NCBI GenBank assembly: GCA_002706765.1
Contig: PAJV01000036.1
Location: 1 to 35,816 of the forward strand
Direction: 5' to 3'
From: Gimesia sp.
Lineage (GTDB): Bacteria; Planctomycetota; Planctomycetia; Planctomycetales; Planctomycetaceae
Length of the DNA: 35,816 nucleotides
Shown one piece after another: positions 28,001-35,078 of this stretch (position 1 is the first letter of the stretch; the number at the start of each line of letters is the position of its first letter). The position numbers were made by a program, and so were the translations under genes. The notes beneath the pieces were generated by a model. That model saw only the letters and a program-made list of their open reading frames with translations, searched no databases and was not told where the DNA came from.

Positions 28001-28404
28001 AGGCTGGCAACAGCGAACACGGAGCTGAACTGTTCCGAAAACGGGCCTGCATTCAATGCCATGGAAATCGCAGTGCCTTAGGGCCGGCCTTGGCGGGGGT
28101 CGCGAAACGCTTCTCCAGGAAAGATCTTTTCACGGCGATTGTGGCTCCTAACCGCGATGTCTCCCCCCGCTATCAGACCACCATCGTGGGAACTGTAGAC
28201 GGGAAAGTTTACACCGGACTGGTCGTTTATCGCTCGGTCGATGGGCTCACACTCCGTAATTCCAATAACCAGACCACCCGGATTGAGGCGGACGAAATTG
28301 ATTTTGAAAGCAAGAAAAGCAGTTCGCTCATGCCGGAAGGACTGCTGAAAGATTTAACGCCTGCCGACCTGGCTGATTTGAATGCCTATTTACAAAGTCT
28401 GTAG
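25066..28404 (+). CDS. Secreted PVC-type protein: sugar-dehydrogenase-like propeller, HEAT repeats and C-terminal CxxCH heme domain
   Basis: This 1112-residue protein begins with a signal peptide (cleavage near TTSAAEA, about residue 34) and GAGG five bases before the ATG. Residues about 36-390 form a six-bladed propeller of the glucose/sorbosone dehydrogenase type ([73 protein letters not shown]). The middle (about 420-960) is HEAT-like alpha-helical repeat. The end is a heme domain with Cys995-x2-Cys998-His999 (CIQCHGN) and a likely axial Met1089 in SSLMPEGLL. This arrangement is widespread in Planctomycetes and Verrucomicrobia and is thought to couple sugar or alcohol oxidation to electron transfer, but substrates are not established. 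A weak promoter candidate (TTGCCT at 24941-24946, TATGAT at 24965-24970) precedes it. It probably lies in one unit with the methyltransferase 68 bases downstream. Confidence 0.92.
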   Translation: [1112 protein letters not shown]

Positions 28405-28472
28405 ATTGAGTACTCTGGGGCAGCAGCACTACGTAACCATGATTACTGTTTTCACAGGAGACCCAGTTCGGC

Positions 28473-29318
28473 GTGTCGACTTCTGATGAACCAGCCAAAA
28501 AGAAACGCACCAGGCAACTGCCTCCGCCCTACAACGCGCTGGACGGCAAACGCTGGATCCAGAATTCGATCAGCGTCTGGAGCGACATCCGCAAGTCGCT
28601 GGAAGAAGTTCGCCTGAAACATCCCGCGATTTTCCCGGAAATGCTGGTGGAACGGCTCATCGAAACATTTCTTCCCTTGCAGGGGCAAGTGATTCTCGAT
28701 CCTTTTGCCGGGTCGGGCAGCACGATTGTCGCCGCAGAAAAAATGGGCAAAACCGGAATCGGACTGGAACTGTCAGAAGATTATGCCGACCTGGCCCGGC
28801 AGCGTCTGCATGCCCTGGGTCTCGAAGCCGACGAACAGACCGAATGCAGGTCGCGCATCATTCATGGATCTGCTCTGAATTTAGCAGAACACGTATCACC
28901 GGAAAGCGTCGATTTATGCATTACCTCGCCTCCTTACTGGAATGTCTTAAACCAGCGTCGATCAGCGGATCACAAGGATGTGCGTCATTACGGCAACCAT
29001 GATCAGGATCTCGGGGTCGTCGAAGATTACAATGAGTTTCTGAATGAATTGAACCGAGTATTCTCGCAGGTGCTGACGGCATTAAAGCCGGGGGCCTACT
29101 GCTGTGCCATCGTCATGGATCTGCGTAAACGGAGCCGTTTTTTCCCCTTTCACAGCGATCTGGCCACCCGCCTGCAGGAGCTTGGTTTTCTGTACGATGA
29201 TCTGATCATCTGGAATCGCCAGGCGGAATATAATAATCTCAGACCACTGGGATACCCTTCCGTCTTTCGCGTAAATAAAGTCCATGAGTTTATCGTGCTG
29301 ATGCAAAAGCCAAAATAA
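28473..29318 (+). CDS. Orphan site-specific DNA methyltransferase (amino-methyltransferase, TSPPYW type)
   Basis: This 281-residue protein should transfer methyl from SAM to an exocyclic amino group of adenine or cytosine. Motif X-like KHPAIFPEMLVERLIETF (49-66) and motif I DPFAGSGST (76-84), with GIGLELSEDY (95-104), come first. The catalytic motif IV TSPPYW follows at 151-156, and the C-terminal part from about 160 would carry the target recognition region. In the common beta class motif IV precedes motif I, so this is the X-I-IV order. The start is GTG at 28473 with GGAG about twelve bases upstream. There is no in-frame ATG nearby. No restriction endonuclease, specificity subunit or repair gene adjoins it, so it looks solitary and may act in regulation or be a remnant of a lost system. 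Confidence 0.88.
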   Translation: MSTSDEPAKKKRTRQLPPPYNALDGKRWIQNSISVWSDIRKSLEEVRLKHPAIFPEMLVERLIETFLPLQGQVILDPFAGSGSTIVAAEKMGKTGIGLELSEDYADLARQRLHALGLEADEQTECRSRIIHGSALNLAEHVSPESVDLCITSPPYWNVLNQRRSADHKDVRHYGNHDQDLGVVEDYNEFLNELNRVFSQVLTALKPGAYCCAIVMDLRKRSRFFPFHSDLATRLQELGFLYDDLIIWNRQAEYNNLRPLGYPSVFRVNKVHEFIVLMQKPK

Positions 29319-29690
29319 TGAACGCCTGCAGTCTCGATCTCAGGTTAACCGCGATTGCAATTCTCATCCTGTTATCTGTATAACTCCTGTTTCAAATTCG
29401 GAAATCAGGATGTCTGACAGATTTGCTGACATGCCCGCCTGGAATCGTCAGGTATACTATTAATAGATGCAGAAAAATACTGTTTCAAGAAAGCGGAATT
29501 CAGCCTGGTGCTTTGTCAAGCTTGAATATGAGGGTTGGAGGTGTTGTTTACGTGCTCCGTTGTCGCACTCTCGTGATATCTATCAACCCAAAATTTAAAA
29601 ATGACACTCCACTGGAAACAGCATTAGACTTTTGTCATAATGGTATGAAGAGAAACGAATTACGCATCGCAAACAACAAGAGATCATCCC
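29319..29690. other. Intergenic region before universal stress gene
   Basis: No gene is supported: a 93-codon frame (29423-29704) overlaps the stress gene start and looks unlike a protein. Besides the promoter listed at 29613-29641 there is another candidate farther up, TTGCAA (29355-29360) and TATAAC (29379-29384) with an 18-base spacer, and a TATACT at 29453-29458 without a good -35. Confidence 0.45.
29613..29641 (+). promoter_or_regulatory. Candidate promoter for universal stress gene
   Basis: TGGAAA (29613-29618, four of six -35 bases) and CATAAT (29636-29641, five of six) lie 17 bases apart, and TGT directly before the -10 provides a TGn extension. The start codon is 50 bases downstream. 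Confidence 0.4.
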
Positions 29691-30641
29691 ATGCAAACAC
29701 TTAATTCTATCCTGGTTGGTGTCGATCTGACCCACGCGGATCGGCTTGTCGCTTCCGATCTGAATGAGCAGACTACAGAAGCGGTTGAACGTGCGATCTG
29801 GGCCGCCAGCAGGTTCCATGCAAAACTGGAGTTTTTCGCTGCCATTGATCTGTCAGCTCATACCAGGCATCTGCTTGAGGAAGATAAAAAGCACGTGCAC
29901 AATAACGTGACGGACGAAGCGCAAGCCGTCATGCAGATCCTGATTGAACAGGCGAAAGAGAAGGGGGTCGACAGTTCTTCCAAGGTAGCCCTGGGGCCAC
30001 CGTGGCGCGAAATTATTCTGGAAGTCATCAAAGAAAAACACGATATGGTCCTGGTGGGGACGCGTCCCCATGGATTCACCGGTCGGCTGTTCGGCGGCAC
30101 GGTGATGAACCTGTTCCGTCAGTGCCCCTGTCCGGTATATGCTGTAAAGGTCGATGAAGAACCGGATGTTCCCGAGGTTGTTGTTGCCAGCGATATGAGC
30201 GAAGTCAGCACGGATATCCTCAACTTTGTCGTCAATGCCGCACAGGTGGCCGACATGAAAATCCATCTGGTTCACGCGATTGATACGAACTTGGACCAGC
30301 GGCTGCAAGGACTGGGAGTCAATGAGGAAACGCTTCAGGAGAGCTCCAAAGTGATTCTGGATGAAATCAAGAATGAGTTGAACGAGCAACTGGCCCAGAC
30401 CGACTTCCGCACACTCACCTATGGCGTGCAGGTGCATGTCCTGGAAGGTTCGCCCGAAGTGGCCATTCCTGCCTTCATCGCAGAAAATAAAGTCAACCTG
30501 CTTGCCATGGGAACCCTGGCCCGAAGTGGGCTCAGCGGCTTCTTCATCGGCAATACCGCAGAACGCATGCTGGAAAAAGTCAACTGTTCCGTCCTGACCT
30601 TCAAACCCGCCGACTTCGTTTCGCCCGTCGTGCCTGAGTAA
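29691..30641 (+). CDS. Tandem universal stress protein
   Basis: This 316-residue cytosolic protein holds two UspA-like domains, about 4-155 and 160-312. The first ends in VLVGTRPHGFTGRLFGGTVMNLFRQCPCPVYAV. The second ends in LAMGTLARSGLSGFFIGNTAERMLEKVNCSVLTFKP, which matches the G-x2-G-x9-G-(S/T) nucleotide-binding loop well (GLSGFFIGNTAE). The first domain's loop is less regular, so ATP binding may differ between the two. Such proteins help cells survive energy or oxidative stress, usually through binding ATP or partner proteins. The ATG at 29691 has a weak AGAG site. It stands alone between a promoter and a strong terminator. Confidence 0.93.
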   Translation: MQTLNSILVGVDLTHADRLVASDLNEQTTEAVERAIWAASRFHAKLEFFAAIDLSAHTRHLLEEDKKHVHNNVTDEAQAVMQILIEQAKEKGVDSSSKVALGPPWREIILEVIKEKHDMVLVGTRPHGFTGRLFGGTVMNLFRQCPCPVYAVKVDEEPDVPEVVVASDMSEVSTDILNFVVNAAQVADMKIHLVHAIDTNLDQRLQGLGVNEETLQESSKVILDEIKNELNEQLAQTDFRTLTYGVQVHVLEGSPEVAIPAFIAENKVNLLAMGTLARSGLSGFFIGNTAERMLEKVNCSVLTFKPADFVSPVVPE

Positions 30642-30666
30642 ACAGGACGAAATTCAACCAAAACTC

Positions 30667-30701
30667 AACGCATCCTGGTTTCAACCAGCGATGCGTTTTT
30701 T
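30667..30701 (+). terminator. Intrinsic terminator after universal stress gene
   Basis: AACGCATC (30667-30674) pairs with GATGCGTT (30690-30697). Inside it, CTGG and CCAG extend the stem past a single bulged C. A run of six Ts (30696-30701) follows, the first two pairing in the stem. Confidence 0.88.
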
Positions 30702-31147
30702 AACGCCCCATTCAAATGCACCACTCAAATTCTGGTACTCAATTCTGCCTCAACTCATTCAATTTTGAAAGCAGAATGAATTTTTGAAATTCAAAGTAGG
30801 AATTTGAATTTCCATTGTTCATGATGTAATCGGCTGCCAGTCTGCTCCCGCGTGCTTATGAGTCAGCGATGCACTTCCGGATCGCATCAGAAAATCATCA
30901 GAATTGTGAATGGGGAGGCGCGATGTTAAGACGGGTATCGAAATCTGCCTGGAGCGGTTCCAGACTCAATAGGGTTCAACCTCAATGGGAAAACCAGGAT
31001 TTTCTCAATCGATCATCGACCTCGAGGAATTCTCAGGATGACATGCACGTCTTTTGTTCTGAGGTTTATCGCTTGTCTGCCGGAGTTAGGTTACTTGATA
31101 CGGCGTTACCGATGAGGACATTGGCGAATCCGGGACATGTGCGAGTC
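30702..31147. other. AT-rich region with repeated ATTCAA/TTGAAT dyads before lyase gene
   Basis: The first part, to about 30830, is rich in ATTCAA and TTGAAT words, including a 6-bp dyad TCATTC/GAATGA near 30750 and the 10-bp inverted repeat at 30786-30812. From 30869 on the lyase frame is already open, with several possible starts, but its residues before 31148 do not look like a signal peptide or domain. Confidence 0.4.
30786..30812. promoter_or_regulatory. 10-bp inverted repeat upstream of polysaccharide lyase gene
   Basis: GAAATTCAAA and TTTGAATTTC are perfect complements around the 7-base spacer GTAGGAA, a typical size for a dimeric regulator's operator. It could also form an AT-rich RNA hairpin. 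It lies about 330 bases before the preferred lyase start, or 57 before the first in-frame ATG (30869). Confidence 0.4.
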
Positions 31148-31969
31148 ATGCGGGCCGTGCCTGCTCGGTTCATGACACTTCTCTCCTGTATGCTGCTCGC
31201 CGTGCTGTATGCCCAACCGGCTCTCGGACAACACACTCAGCAAATCATGATACGATCTGATCCTGGCGTCTGCACGGTAGCCCAGTGGAAGAAGGATTGG
31301 CCAGGGTGCCGATATGAAGATGGTGTTAGCGAGAGACACCTTTCGGTCGTCACGGCAGAGGACGATAAGGCGTATCGCGTTGACTATGTGGTTGGCGAAA
31401 TCGGACCCGAGAAAGGCGGAGTCGGCTGGCGATACCCGATTACCAGATCACATAGTGTCGAATTGAAGTACCGGTTGACGTTCAGTCGGGATTTCGACTG
31501 GGTCAAAGGCGGCAAGCTTCCGGGGTTGTGTGGTGGCCCGGAAAGCGTCACCGGGGGAAACCCGGCGAATGGCAGGAACGGGTTTTCGGCAAGGCTCATG
31601 TGGCGTGCTGATGGTCGCGGCGAAGCGTATGTGTACCACATGAATCAGCCCAGGAAATATGGAGAGAGTTTTCCATTTCCTGCGGAATATCGCTTTCCGA
31701 CGGGTGAACCAGTTCTTGTGCGAATGCGGGTAACGATGAACACTCCCGGCCGTCGTGATGGACAACTTGACGTCTGGATTGGCAATGAAGAGTCGGGCGA
31801 ATATCGTCGTGTCGTCAGGCGATCTGATCTGGAGTGGCGTGCCTCTACCGACCTTGCTGTGGATAGTCTGCTGTTTGAGACCTTTTACGGTGGTGGTGAC
31901 AAGACGTGGGCTCCACGCAGGCCCTCATTCGCACTCTTTCGAGAGATATCGATCCGATCATTGAAATGA
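31148..31969 (+). CDS. Secreted polysaccharide lyase, PL14-like (alginate-type)
   Basis: From the ATG at 31148 this 273-residue protein starts with a signal peptide (MRAVPARFMTLLSCMLLAVLYAQPALGQ, cleavage after about residue 28). The mature part has signatures of family 14 polysaccharide lyases: KGGKLPGLCGG (120-130), FSARLMWRADG (147-156), EAYVYHMNQP (159-168) and LLFETFYGGGDKTWAP (241-256). Such enzymes cleave uronic-acid polysaccharides such as alginate by beta-elimination, which suits a planctomycete living on algal material. The exact substrate is inferred. The frame stays open back to 30869, and ATGs at 31112 and 31175 are alternative starts; none has a strong ribosome-binding site. No other carbohydrate genes adjoin it, so it looks isolated. 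Confidence 0.75.
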   Translation: MRAVPARFMTLLSCMLLAVLYAQPALGQHTQQIMIRSDPGVCTVAQWKKDWPGCRYEDGVSERHLSVVTAEDDKAYRVDYVVGEIGPEKGGVGWRYPITRSHSVELKYRLTFSRDFDWVKGGKLPGLCGGPESVTGGNPANGRNGFSARLMWRADGRGEAYVYHMNQPRKYGESFPFPAEYRFPTGEPVLVRMRVTMNTPGRRDGQLDVWIGNEESGEYRRVVRRSDLEWRASTDLAVDSLLFETFYGGGDKTWAPRRPSFALFREISIRSLK

Positions 31970-32412
31970 CAATACCCTGCGCAGAAAACATTCCAATAGA
32001 CGGTCGTCGCGATCCTCGCGGTTGCTGGAGCCTGAGCGGCAGAACGGTTGAACGTTTCGCAGGACCGGGTCAGTCTGTTGCAGTGTTTTGTACCCGTATC
32101 TGACTCGCAGTCATTCAACATATCAGCAAAACTTCAGGGAGTAGGCGATTACTGCTTAAGAAAAGATCGGTATATCTTTGTTGGTTCAACCCGATTCTAT
32201 TGATCAACAGAAATTGATTTCTCTCCGTGTATAAAGACATGATCCGTTCAGAGGTTGCATTGGATACCGTACCAATATTATCGATCAGGCAGGCATCATC
32301 CGGGCCGATGCACAACACATATGTCAGCGCAGGCAGAAAGATTTCCCACCAGTGAATTCAGACTTTCCTGAAGGTGAGGCTGCGCTCTGGCTTCAGAAAG
32401 CATAGCATATCA
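31970..32412. other. 443-bp intergenic region, nothing identified
   Basis: I find no gene, strong hairpin or repeat between the lyase stop and the stop of the minus-strand membrane protein. It is longer than needed for two convergent genes. Short open frames in it have no ribosome-binding site and no recognisable sequence. Confidence 0.5.
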
Positions 32413-32877
32413 TTAACGCCGTTTGAGCTTCACGCTATAGATTACACCCAGCGCACAGCCAACGAGCGCACTTACGGGCATCCCGTTCAAGATAAAGTAG
32501 CGTGTGTAACCGGCGGTGACCTTGCTTCTGAAAAAGTTGTAGTGCGGATCCTGTTGTGCCAGCAGCGGCGCCAGCACCCAGACTCCCAGAAAATAGCCGA
32601 TCAGCAGGCCGACGATCGCACCGATGATCGAATGCTTCAACACACCCCGAATTTTGATCTCTCCGAACCGCAATGCAAACAGGTAAGCCAGTGCTCCGCC
32701 CAGTAAGGGGCCAATGACAGGCAGACGGACGCCACTCTGAAACCGGATCATCGGCCCGGTTTCCATCCAGGAGTAACCGCCGATGATCGCTTCCAGCAAC
32801 AGTCCCAGAATCACCCCGCAAAAGGCGGCGATCCACTGATTCACATTCACAGGTTCAATTGACTTGCGTTTCACCAC
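32413..32877 (-). CDS. Four-helix membrane protein of unknown function
   Basis: This 154-residue protein has four hydrophobic segments at about 14-34, 50-70, 82-110 and 128-150, with short basic ends (MVKRK at the start, KLKRR at the end) that should both face the cytosol. Glycine-rich helices (GVILGLLLEAIIGG, GPLLGGALAYLF, GAIVGLLIGYFLG) suggest tightly packed membrane helices. The start is GTG at 32877, directly followed by a second GTG, with GGA about nine bases upstream. It diverges from the DUF6717-like gene across 146 bases. I recognise no family. Confidence 0.65.
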   Translation of the reverse strand: MVKRKSIEPVNVNQWIAAFCGVILGLLLEAIIGGYSWMETGPMIRFQSGVRLPVIGPLLGGALAYLFALRFGEIKIRGVLKHSIIGAIVGLLIGYFLGVWVLAPLLAQQDPHYNFFRSKVTAGYTRYFILNGMPVSALVGCALGVIYSVKLKRR

Positions 32878-33023
32878 GTTTTCTGTTCCAACTCAAATAA
32901 GATATAACTCTTTAATTAATGTCGGCAATCGCGTGAACGTGAGACAATTTTTTCGCATTCGGCGGACAATCCGTTAAACTGATAGAAACGGGTAACTGAT
33001 AAATCCCGACTCAGGAAGATCGC

Positions 33024-33515
33024 ATGTCTGAAGAACCTGTACCACAGCAAATAATATCCGCCCATACAAACTGGATGCGCCTGAGCCTGCTGGCGCTGGG
33101 ACTGATTCTGATCGGAGTCGGAATCGCCTGGCAGCTCAAGCTGCCGCCCTTTGTCTCCCGTCTGCCCCGGGAAAACGCGATTATGGTCATCGCCCCTTAT
33201 CGGCACCAGGGGACCTGGGTCTTTGATGACAGCTCTGCGGGACTCGTCCAGGAACCGTTCGTGGCGGGCGTTCCGGAAATGATCGATGTGATCGTCAAGG
33301 ACATACCCGATGCTGATGCAGGCTTCCGACTGCTGTTTTCCGCAAAGCCGTTCCCCCAGTATCAAAAAAAACTGGTCTGGCTCCGTGGCGAGGGGGACGG
33401 CAACTACTACCGCTTCTCCGATTCCGAGATGGAAGGCTGGATCTGCCCCGCCATGTTCAAGTATTACGAGACCGCTCCCAAAGATCTGTATGTCAAAGCC
33501 GAACCCCTGAAATAA
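33024..33515 (+). CDS. DUF6717-like single-pass membrane protein
   Basis: This 163-residue protein has one membrane helix (about 19-41, LSLLALGLILIGVGIAWQL) after a short N-terminus. The conserved-looking body reads APYRHQGTWVFDDSSAGLVQEPFVAGVPEMIDVIV, then FRLLFSAKPFPQY, then LVWLRGEGDGNYYRF. The WVFDD...GLVQEPFVAG...MID pattern is what I associate with DUF6717, a family of unknown role common in Planctomycetes. AGGA lies eight bases before the ATG. It sits just upstream of tRNA-Arg. Confidence 0.7.
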   Translation: MSEEPVPQQIISAHTNWMRLSLLALGLILIGVGIAWQLKLPPFVSRLPRENAIMVIAPYRHQGTWVFDDSSAGLVQEPFVAGVPEMIDVIVKDIPDADAGFRLLFSAKPFPQYQKKLVWLRGEGDGNYYRFSDSEMEGWICPAMFKYYETAPKDLYVKAEPLK

Positions 33516-33518
33516 GCA

Positions 33519-33545
33519 GGACCAGCGAGCCCGGTCTCCCTTTTT
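33519..33545 (+). terminator. Weak terminator candidate after DUF6717-like gene
   Basis: GGACC (33519-33523) can pair with GGTCT (33533-33537), one pair being G-U, and five Ts follow at 33541-33545. The stem is short and the Ts are three bases away. Confidence 0.3.
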
Positions 33546-33577
33546 GGTGTCACTCTCAATTCCGGCAGAGCAGACGT

Positions 33578-33607
33578 TTGACGAAAGCCCTGAACCCCTA
33601 CTATATT
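33578..33607 (+). promoter_or_regulatory. Promoter of tRNA-Arg
   Basis: TTGACG (33578-33583, five of six -35 bases) and TATATT (33602-33607, five of six -10 bases) are 18 bases apart. Transcription would start around 33614, about eight bases before the mature tRNA. Confidence 0.7.
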
Positions 33608-33621
33608 AGGACTCACCTCCA

Positions 33622-33695
33622 GCCCCCGTAGCTCAGTTGGATAGAGCAATGCTTTCCTAAAGCATAGGTCGCAGGTTCGAACCCTGCCGGGGGTA
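33622..33695 (+). tRNA. tRNA-Arg, anticodon CCT
   Basis: The 74-base cloverleaf is complete. Acceptor GCCCCCG pairs with CGGGGGT, the D arm is GCTC/GAGC, and the anticodon stem ATGCT/AGCAT holds the loop TTCCTAA with anticodon CCT (decoding AGG). The T arm is GCAGG-TTCGAAC-CCTGC, and A is the discriminator. CCA is not encoded. The first acceptor pair is G-U rather than the usual G-C. The integrase gene begins its 3' end 31 bases downstream and points at the tRNA, so the T-arm and acceptor 3' half (about 33675-33695) is the probable attachment core. Confidence 0.95.
33675..33695. other. Probable attachment-site core in the tRNA-Arg 3' end
   Basis: Tyrosine integrases that lie beside a tRNA gene usually recombine within its T arm and 3' end, keeping the tRNA whole. 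This segment is the likely junction. The matching copy at the far end of the element is outside the window, and no second copy was seen within it. Confidence 0.5.
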
Positions 33696-33726
33696 CTCTC
33701 AAACGCCTGTTTTTGTAGGCTTAATC

Positions 33727-34926
33727 CTACTGGATTTCTTCAGTGATTTCCTCTTCCTGGTCACTGGTCACAAGATTGGTCACAGAATCGGCATCGGCCT
33801 GCCAGATCACATCTGCTGCTTTCTGTGCATTTCTGCCCACGTAATACTTCATTGTGGTATCAATATCAGAGTGCCGCATCAGTAGCATTAGCACGTCTGG
33901 CATCACTTTGAGTGACCATCTCTGACCAAAAGCACGCCGCAGGTCGTGAGCAGACGCAAAGCGTGGTTTTCGTTTGCCTGTCTCCTTATTGATATTCCCC
34001 TTTTCACTGACGACAACGTTTGCTTTCTCCCCGATATCGGCTATCTGCTTTGATATCGTTGACGGTAGCATTCGTTCGGCTCGCCTCTTCCGGGCCTGTG
34101 GATTGAATACGGGGCCGGTTCTCTCGTCTTCTGGCACTTCCTCCAGCAGAGCAGCGAATTCAGGAACGATCGGCAACACCCGGTCGCGATGGCCTTTCTC
34201 AGCTTCTGCCCTGATACGGAACACCGGACGCTTACCAGAGAAATCAACAGACAGTTTGTCCTCACGATCCCAGTACAGGTTTAGAGACTCTTTCAGACGC
34301 AACCCAGAGCACCACAATCCGCGCAAATGAAACTTCCATGAATCGGCCTGCTTCTCTCCGCAGACACCGGGAACGGCGTCCAGCATCCGTTCAAACTCTT
34401 CTAAGCAAATCGGCCTCCCGCGCATCACCTTTTCTTCTCGAATACGCTTGAACTTTGGAAACTTTGGAACACTGGGAAGCATGTTGATTTCATACGCCCA
34501 GTTCAGAGCTGCTTTGATATAGATCAGGTATCCTTTGATCGTCACATCCTCAAGTCCTCTTTCCCGCAGTTCCTTCACCATCTTACTGATTGCATCGGCA
34601 TCGACTTGTATTAGCAGATTCGGATTGATGATCGCTTCAACGTGCCTAAAAATGAGATTGGCCTTAACCACTGAATCTTCAGCGAACCCGGGGAAAACCT
34701 CAGTTTCATAACGTTCCTTGAAGTCTGCCCATTTTGTTTTCGACAGATCGTAATAGCTGCCTTCGTTGATTTCCTTCTCCAGTCGGAGCGCGAACCGTTC
34801 CGCGTCCCGTTTGATTTTGGTCTTGGTACTCTTGCGACGTTCCCGAAATGTTACCGGATCAACCCACCGGGCATAATAATTGTCACTGTTGTCTCGTTTG
34901 ATCACATTTACTTTTACGCTCGCCAT
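33727..34926 (-). CDS. Tyrosine-type site-specific recombinase (integrase)
   Basis: This 399-residue integrase cuts and joins DNA at attachment sites to insert or excise a mobile element. An N-terminal arm-binding or Arm-DNA-like segment (about 1-65) is followed by a SAM-like core-binding domain (about 66-160) and the catalytic domain. The active-site set is visible: Arg210 (CSGLRLKES), Lys244 (AEKGHRDR), His327-x2-Arg330 (SAHDLRRAFG), His352 (MRHSDIDTT) and nucleophile Tyr361 or Tyr362 (MKYYVG). The ATG at 34926 has GGGAG about ten bases upstream. It reads toward the tRNA-Arg 3' end, the usual layout for tRNA-targeting elements. No excisionase gene is visible in the 152 bases upstream. Confidence 0.93.
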   Translation of the reverse strand: MASVKVNVIKRDNSDNYYARWVDPVTFRERRKSTKTKIKRDAERFALRLEKEINEGSYYDLSKTKWADFKERYETEVFPGFAEDSVVKANLIFRHVEAIINPNLLIQVDADAISKMVKELRERGLEDVTIKGYLIYIKAALNWAYEINMLPSVPKFPKFKRIREEKVMRGRPICLEEFERMLDAVPGVCGEKQADSWKFHLRGLWCSGLRLKESLNLYWDREDKLSVDFSGKRPVFRIRAEAEKGHRDRVLPIVPEFAALLEEVPEDERTGPVFNPQARKRRAERMLPSTISKQIADIGEKANVVVSEKGNINKETGKRKPRFASAHDLRRAFGQRWSLKVMPDVLMLLMRHSDIDTTMKYYVGRNAQKAADVIWQADADSVTNLVTSDQEEEITEEIQ

Positions 34927-35037
34927 TGATTCGATTCTCCCTTAAATGGTCCGTTTCATGAATGGTATTCGTCGTCCTGTCGTTCCATCGCGTTACAGGG
35001 CATCCTGTGCGGTTCTGAGAGGCATCTCTTTAAAGAC

Positions 35038-35068
35038 TCCCCAGCCAAGTAAATTACCCGACTGGGGA
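35038..35068 (-). terminator. Terminator candidate between the element's last gene and integrase
   Basis: TCCCCAG (35038-35044) and CTGGGGA (35062-35068) form a 7-bp stem with a 17-base loop just past the stop of the minus-strand gene at 35079. On the minus strand the following bases are GTCTTTAAAG, only a short T-tract, so this is a weak terminator or another kind of hairpin. Confidence 0.35.
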
Positions 35069-35078
35069 TAGTTCCCGC

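Noticed and set aside
29423-29704. 93-codon ORF ahead of the universal stress gene
   Set aside because: It overlaps the stress gene start in another frame, contains promoter-like sequence and has no recognisable protein features.
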